Assembly (NCBI GenBank): GCA_029747015.1
Contig: JAKOGI010000351.1
Location: 563,501-627,500, forward strand
From: Carnegiea gigantea
Taxonomy: Eukaryota; Streptophyta; Magnoliopsida; Caryophyllales; Cactaceae
DNA length: 64,000 bases
Reading direction: 5' to 3'
The position numbers were made by a program, and so were the translations under genes. This document shows, piece after piece, positions 59,801-64,000 of the stretch (positions are counted from its first letter, which is position 1; each line of letters begins with the position of its first letter). The notes below the pieces were generated by a model. The model saw only the letters and a program-made list of their open reading frames with translations. It did no database searches and was not told the DNA's origin.

Positions 59801-62800
59801 TGCATGGTTGTCATGGGAGGGAATCCCATTGTAGGTGGATGCCATGGGCTTAAAACATTGGCACCACCACCCTTGCCTCCTCCAACCGCAATACCATACA
59901 TCTGCCGCTTCTGGGTCCAACTCGCTGCCTCTGCCTCTCTTGCTAGCAAATGCTTCCGATGTGATCGATATTTCTAAACCCAAACAAACCAGGAAAAAAA
60001 TTAAGTAAAATTGTTAGACAATTTCATAACCCTAATTAAGCTTTTATTTTTTTGGTCATAAGTTTCACATTTTTCCTAGTTAGTAACTTGTTCTAATCCC
60101 GATTTTGCATCACTTCGTTTGAAATGCTCGCTCTGAAAGACACTTTCGATATGAGAATATACAATTTTGCATAATTCTTTAACATCTTTTGATAGGCGAC
60201 TAAAGTAGACCTTTGATTATAATTAGTCAGTGCAAAAAGTTTTACATCACCCCTTAGGCGTGACCAATAACACTACTAAAGGCAGCCCGCAACCATTCTA
60301 GTTGTAAACATATATAATCCCCAAAAAAAACATAAACACTTGCACGAAAAGAATGAAGGTAGCATTTCCCCCACAACCAAACAGAAATTTACTGAAAAGG
60401 GCATGAAAAGGAAGAGGGTGAAAAAGAAGAAAAGAAAGGAAACCTGAAGGTGGCTGGCAATGTTATGTCGAGTGAGGCAGTCAATGCCCATGAGCTCTAA
60501 AATTCGTGAAGGTACTGCCTTATCAACTCCAAGTTGCTCCACTGCTTGCACGAACCTCCTGTGTAGCTCTGGTGTCCAATCCACCTTCACACACCCCAAT
60601 ACATATATAGTACTCCCTCAATCATTCACATCATATATAGTACCCGTACATGCTTTCACTTTGCACATGTTCTCTTTTTACAAAACATAATCAGCTATGT
60701 ACTAGATACTATTAAGAGAGTGTAATAAAAGACTATATTCATTACAGAGTTTAGAAAAAATATCTTCAAAATTAGAGTATGTTCTGTTCATTGAAAACTA
60801 GAGGATGGTAAATGAAAGAGGTTAGTTAAAATTGGTAGAAGTGAGATGAAGTTGGTATTTTTTTATTAAAATGTGTAAAAGTAGGTTGAAGTGGGATAAA
60901 GTTGGTTGAAGTAGGTTAAAATGAATTAAAGTTGGAAGAAGTTGATATTTTTTTTGGGTATGATAGGTGGAAGTTGGTTAATGCGAGAACTTGATAATGG
61001 GTAGTGGATGCGAATAATCTGAACTTTGGAGGCATTAGATGGAAAATATCTCTCAGTATTCCAAACTTTACAGGTGTTTATTTTAAGTAGTCTAGGGTTA
61101 TTTTAGATTGTATTTTTTGACAATTCTAAACAGTATTTTCCCTAAAGCAATATAAAGATATGAAATTTAAGTAGTGTAGATTCATTTTGAAGTTTAAATT
61201 GTATAAAAAAAATGCAATCTAAAATGTCATCTAGGCTATTAAAAATAAATATATACCTCCAAAGTTTAGAGCATACGTTGAAAGTTATTTTAGAATTTCG
61301 AATTATTCTCGTACAATACTCTCAGTGTTTAGATTATTTGTGTCCAATACCCCTAATTTAATAAGTATTATTGTAAATGTTAATACGTTAACAACTTTTA
61401 AATTATTTATGACTATTTGCATCAAAAAAACATTATTTATGATATTTTTTAATGTATTTATTGAGGAAGTTTCTATACGTATAATTTTTACATAATAATT
61501 TATGAATTACTACTTGAATACACCAATACAAAAAAAATTACTGCAGGGTATTTTTTTTGGTTGAAAACATAATTAAATTTTTGACTATAATTTATAAATT
61601 GTGAAAATTTGCAGGAGATGGGTTGAAGTCGGTTAAAATTTGTTGAAGTAGATTGACATTTGATTTTTTTGTTAAAGTTGGTAGAAGTGGGTTAAAGTGA
61701 GTTGAAAAAGGTTGAAGTTGGCTGATATTGATAAAATAAGATTTACCAACAAAAAGAACATACCCTAGTATCTAGATTCTAAGAAAACTCTAAGATAAGA
61801 TCATCTTGGATCAAAGGAGGAGGTCTCCCTTGCATCTTAGGACATTGACCATGCATAACCTCATCCTCGATTCACCTTCCAATATTAAAAAGACTGGACG
61901 AGAGCATCAGAGATTGAACTTCGGGGAGAATACTAGCTAGCTAGCTAGTTAGTGGTGCTGGTACAGTTGACCAAATTAAAACTGAACTACTTAATATTGA
62001 GATACTAAAAGCATAGTAGTTAAGGTGACACCGATTTTTGGTGAAGCTTCTTCTATATTCCATGGTTAACTATCATGAACGGTGAACCTTAATCTCAATC
62101 ATTAAGGGAAAAACACTAGTTGTCTTTTTACAACTTTTAATATATGACTATTTTTTAAAAAAATTGGATGGTTTTGCAGTAAGTTAGATTTGTGTAAATA
62201 AAACTATAGATATGTAATAGTCATATAAGATTTATAATTTTACCTTGGGTTTCCGCTTTCCTTGGTTGTTGTCGTTGTTATTGCCCTTTGTATGCAACGA
62301 CGACGATTTCTTCCCTTTTTCGCCCTCCTTGAATGATGAATTCACTGTGGTGGTGGATTCAGACTCTTGATCCTTCCTGCTCTCAATCTGCCTCTCCCTC
62401 TCGGGTACTTTCCTCTTCACACCGCCCTTCCTGTCGCCTTCCACTTGCTCTCTCTTCTTATTTCCCTCAACGCCATCTCCATCATTATTATTGTTGCCCT
62501 TACCCCCCTCTATTCCACCCAACCCTACGTGCTGATCATCGTGAGTACTATCATCTTCGACGGAGGAATTATTAGCCTCCGATTCCTCTCCCCCACTAAA
62601 TGAGAACTCGGCCAAGAGCTCGGGATCCATCTCAAGATCCGGCAACACATCGCAGTCTTGCATGCTCATGAAGAGATCATCGAAATCAATGCTATCCAGC
62701 AAATTACCCCCTGAAAAATCCGGGAACTCGTCCCCTCCAATGGTGAAATTCGCCTCCATGGTTTCTTCTACTTCTCTCTTGTGCCCATCGTTGTTGCTTG

Positions 62801-62822
62801 TCAAGGATGAGACTGCCAGCAT
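56897..62822 (-). CDS. GLK1: GOLDEN2-LIKE transcription factor (GLK1 type), six exons, 468 aa
   Basis: Exons: 62822-62244, 60584-60444, 59973-59620, 59208-59143, 57998-57888, 57052-56897. All introns are GT-AG, phase 0. Exon 1 (residues 1-193) starts MLAVS like Arabidopsis GLK1, has an acidic [15 protein letters not shown] region and then low-complexity Asn/Gly/Glu/Lys-rich sequence. Exons 2-3 encode the GARP (Myb-like) DNA-binding domain (about 194-248): [31 protein letters not shown], and SHLQKYR across the exon 2/3 junction. A Pro-rich region with [11 protein letters not shown] follows. The last exon (418-468) is the GCT box, [13 protein letters not shown] to PPTSTCA, found in GLK proteins and used for dimerisation. 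GLKs act in the nucleus, activating light-harvesting and chlorophyll-synthesis genes for chloroplast development. The frame is open throughout, so the gene looks functional. The symbol rests on end-to-end similarity to GLK1; GLK2-type naming cannot be excluded. Confidence 0.95.
60773..61767. mobile_element. Candidate small TIR element in GLK1 intron 1
   Basis: The left end TAGAGTATGTTCTGTTCATTG and the reverse complement of the right end, TAGGGTATGTTCTTTTTGTTG, match at about 17 of 21 bases. Subterminal regions hold repeated GGTTGAAGT(G/A)GG(T)TAAA motifs. No clear target duplication was found beyond the terminal TA, so it may be a MITE-like or hAT/PIF-like non-autonomous element, or two related fragments. 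Confidence 0.45.
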
Positions 62823-63300
62823 TTACGAAGTTTTCCCTTTGACCTAAAAGGTCAAAAGCAACAAGAAGATGCAGGTGTATAACAGTAGTAGTACTTAAAA
62901 ACACTCTTCTGAATAGATGTACATATAGCTTTATAGTATGGCGGTAGTCAAAATATGATGATTTATGATTATATAATAATTATAAGCTATGATTATTCTA
63001 ACTGCTGCAAAAATATGTTACTGAGTTTTTCTGGCTGGGTTTTGGGGGAGCGAGCTAAGTGGAGAGGAAATGGAGTTGCAAGCTTGAGAGAAAAGCTAGA
63101 GAGAGATGGAGAAGGGCGCTACAGTGGGTGAATATGTATGTGCTGAGTGCGTGGCCAATTTGATGATGGCCACAACTTGGGAGAGTTGAAAGCTTTTTTG
63201 AAATCTCTCTGAAGATTTTGTTTTTCTTTTTCTTTTTTTTGTGTTTGTCCTTGCTATAACAATCATCAATATCAAATATTTAACTATATATGCACTGTAT
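62823..63300 (-). promoter_or_regulatory. GLK1 leader and core promoter
   Basis: Reading towards the gene: a TATA-like GCATATATAG near 63284-63293, a CT-rich stretch (63050-63140) typical of plant 5' leaders, then an AT-rich interval and the start codon. A possible leader intron runs 63021-62844 (donor CTCA/GTAACA, acceptor CTTTTAG/GTCAAAG). Two inverted TTTGACC W-box-like motifs lie at 62836-62857. All of this is inferred from sequence alone. Confidence 0.4.
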
Positions 63301-64000
63301 TTTTGGTGCTTTTAGACTTGTGGACTCCTATTTTTTGAGCTTAAATTTAAATTGTTTTTGGTCCCACCTTTTGAATGCATTATATGGTTTTCCTCTTTTT
63401 TTTTAAAAAAAAAAAATTTTGGGGTTTGTTTTCGGGAGGAGTGTGAGGGTATGAAAAATAATGTCAGAAAGAGTAGGGGGCGCTGCTATCTTATTTTTCA
63501 AATGGCCATTTCCAGATGCAAACAAGGAGACATAAATTATATATATCGGTTATACAAAGGATAATGTTATTCCTCATGGATATACATTATGAAATAAAAA
63601 TTCTCCTTATGACAATTGCATTTTTCTCAAAGGATACGTAATTTGACTTTAAACATGCCGGAACAATTTCTTGATGATTTATCGCCTAGCTACACTAGAT
63701 GGTATCTATTTACTCAATACGGTTCTCTTTTTTATAAGAAAAATGAAAAAATCATTAATTACGAGAAATATAATATCTAAAATGAATATCTCACAGCAAG
63801 AATAAATTTAAAACATCACAATTATATTTCTAAAAAGCTAATGATAAATATGCTCTTCATAGATTCTAAACTCATAGCATTATTCTTACCGTCAATCATA
63901 TTCTTCAATGTTCATGCTTTTTTTCTCAAATATTGACGAGTTACAATATAACTTCATGTAGTAGGTATCTATTTGACGTATACATAAAAGGAAGATTTTC
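63301..64000. other. Upstream flank of GLK1, nothing recognised
   Basis: AT-rich sequence with short homopolymers; no gene or element end seen. Confidence 0.5.

Noticed and set aside
62704..62904. An upstream open frame overlapping the GLK1 start
   Set aside because: It begins with GTG, not ATG, lies in another frame and partly in the possible leader intron.

Overview
The window is nuclear DNA of a flowering plant, most likely not a grass. It is AT-rich and dominated by nested plant transposable elements: Sirevirus and other Copia elements, gag-only Gypsy-like elements, a Cassandra TRIM and a CACTA transposon. The one clear host gene is a six-exon GOLDEN2-LIKE (GLK1-type) gene whose protein ends match Arabidopsis GLK1. 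The species cannot be named from the sequence.

Layout. 1-3235: TA microsatellite, decayed retroelement sequence and a short exon-like open stretch. 3241-13929: a structurally complete Sirevirus (Copia) on the minus strand with paired LTRs, a 5-bp target duplication (AAGGT), an initiator-Met-tRNA primer site, gag, protease, integrase, RT, RNase H and an envelope-like region, all broken by frameshifts and stops. 15370-21035: a gag-only LTR element (minus). 22267-22999: a Cassandra TRIM carrying 5S rRNA-like sequence in both LTRs. 23047-26340: two LTR relics related to the gag-only elements. 28344-49809: a short-LTR Copia (minus, target duplication GGTTA) split by a CACTA transposon (30133-35331, TTA duplication) and by a second gag-only element (37098-48548). 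The 3' LTR of that second element is itself split by a third gag-only element (37374-43122, AGCCT duplication). 49815-56896: gene-poor intergenic DNA. 56897-62822: the GLK1 gene (minus), with its leader and promoter running to about 63300.

How the parts relate. The host gene would encode a nuclear GARP transcription factor that promotes chloroplast development. Upstream of its 3' end lies about 50 kb of nested repeats. The gag-only elements keep LTRs, a tRNA-Asp-type primer site, polypurine tract and a CCHC gag, but no polymerase is visible, so they presumably depended on enzymes supplied by another element. The CACTA element keeps the N-terminal transposase-associated domain and a TnpA-like gene but shows no catalytic transposase, and looks like an internal-deletion derivative. 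The insertion order can be read from target duplications: Copia first, then CACTA and the second gag-only element inside it, then the third gag-only element inside the second.
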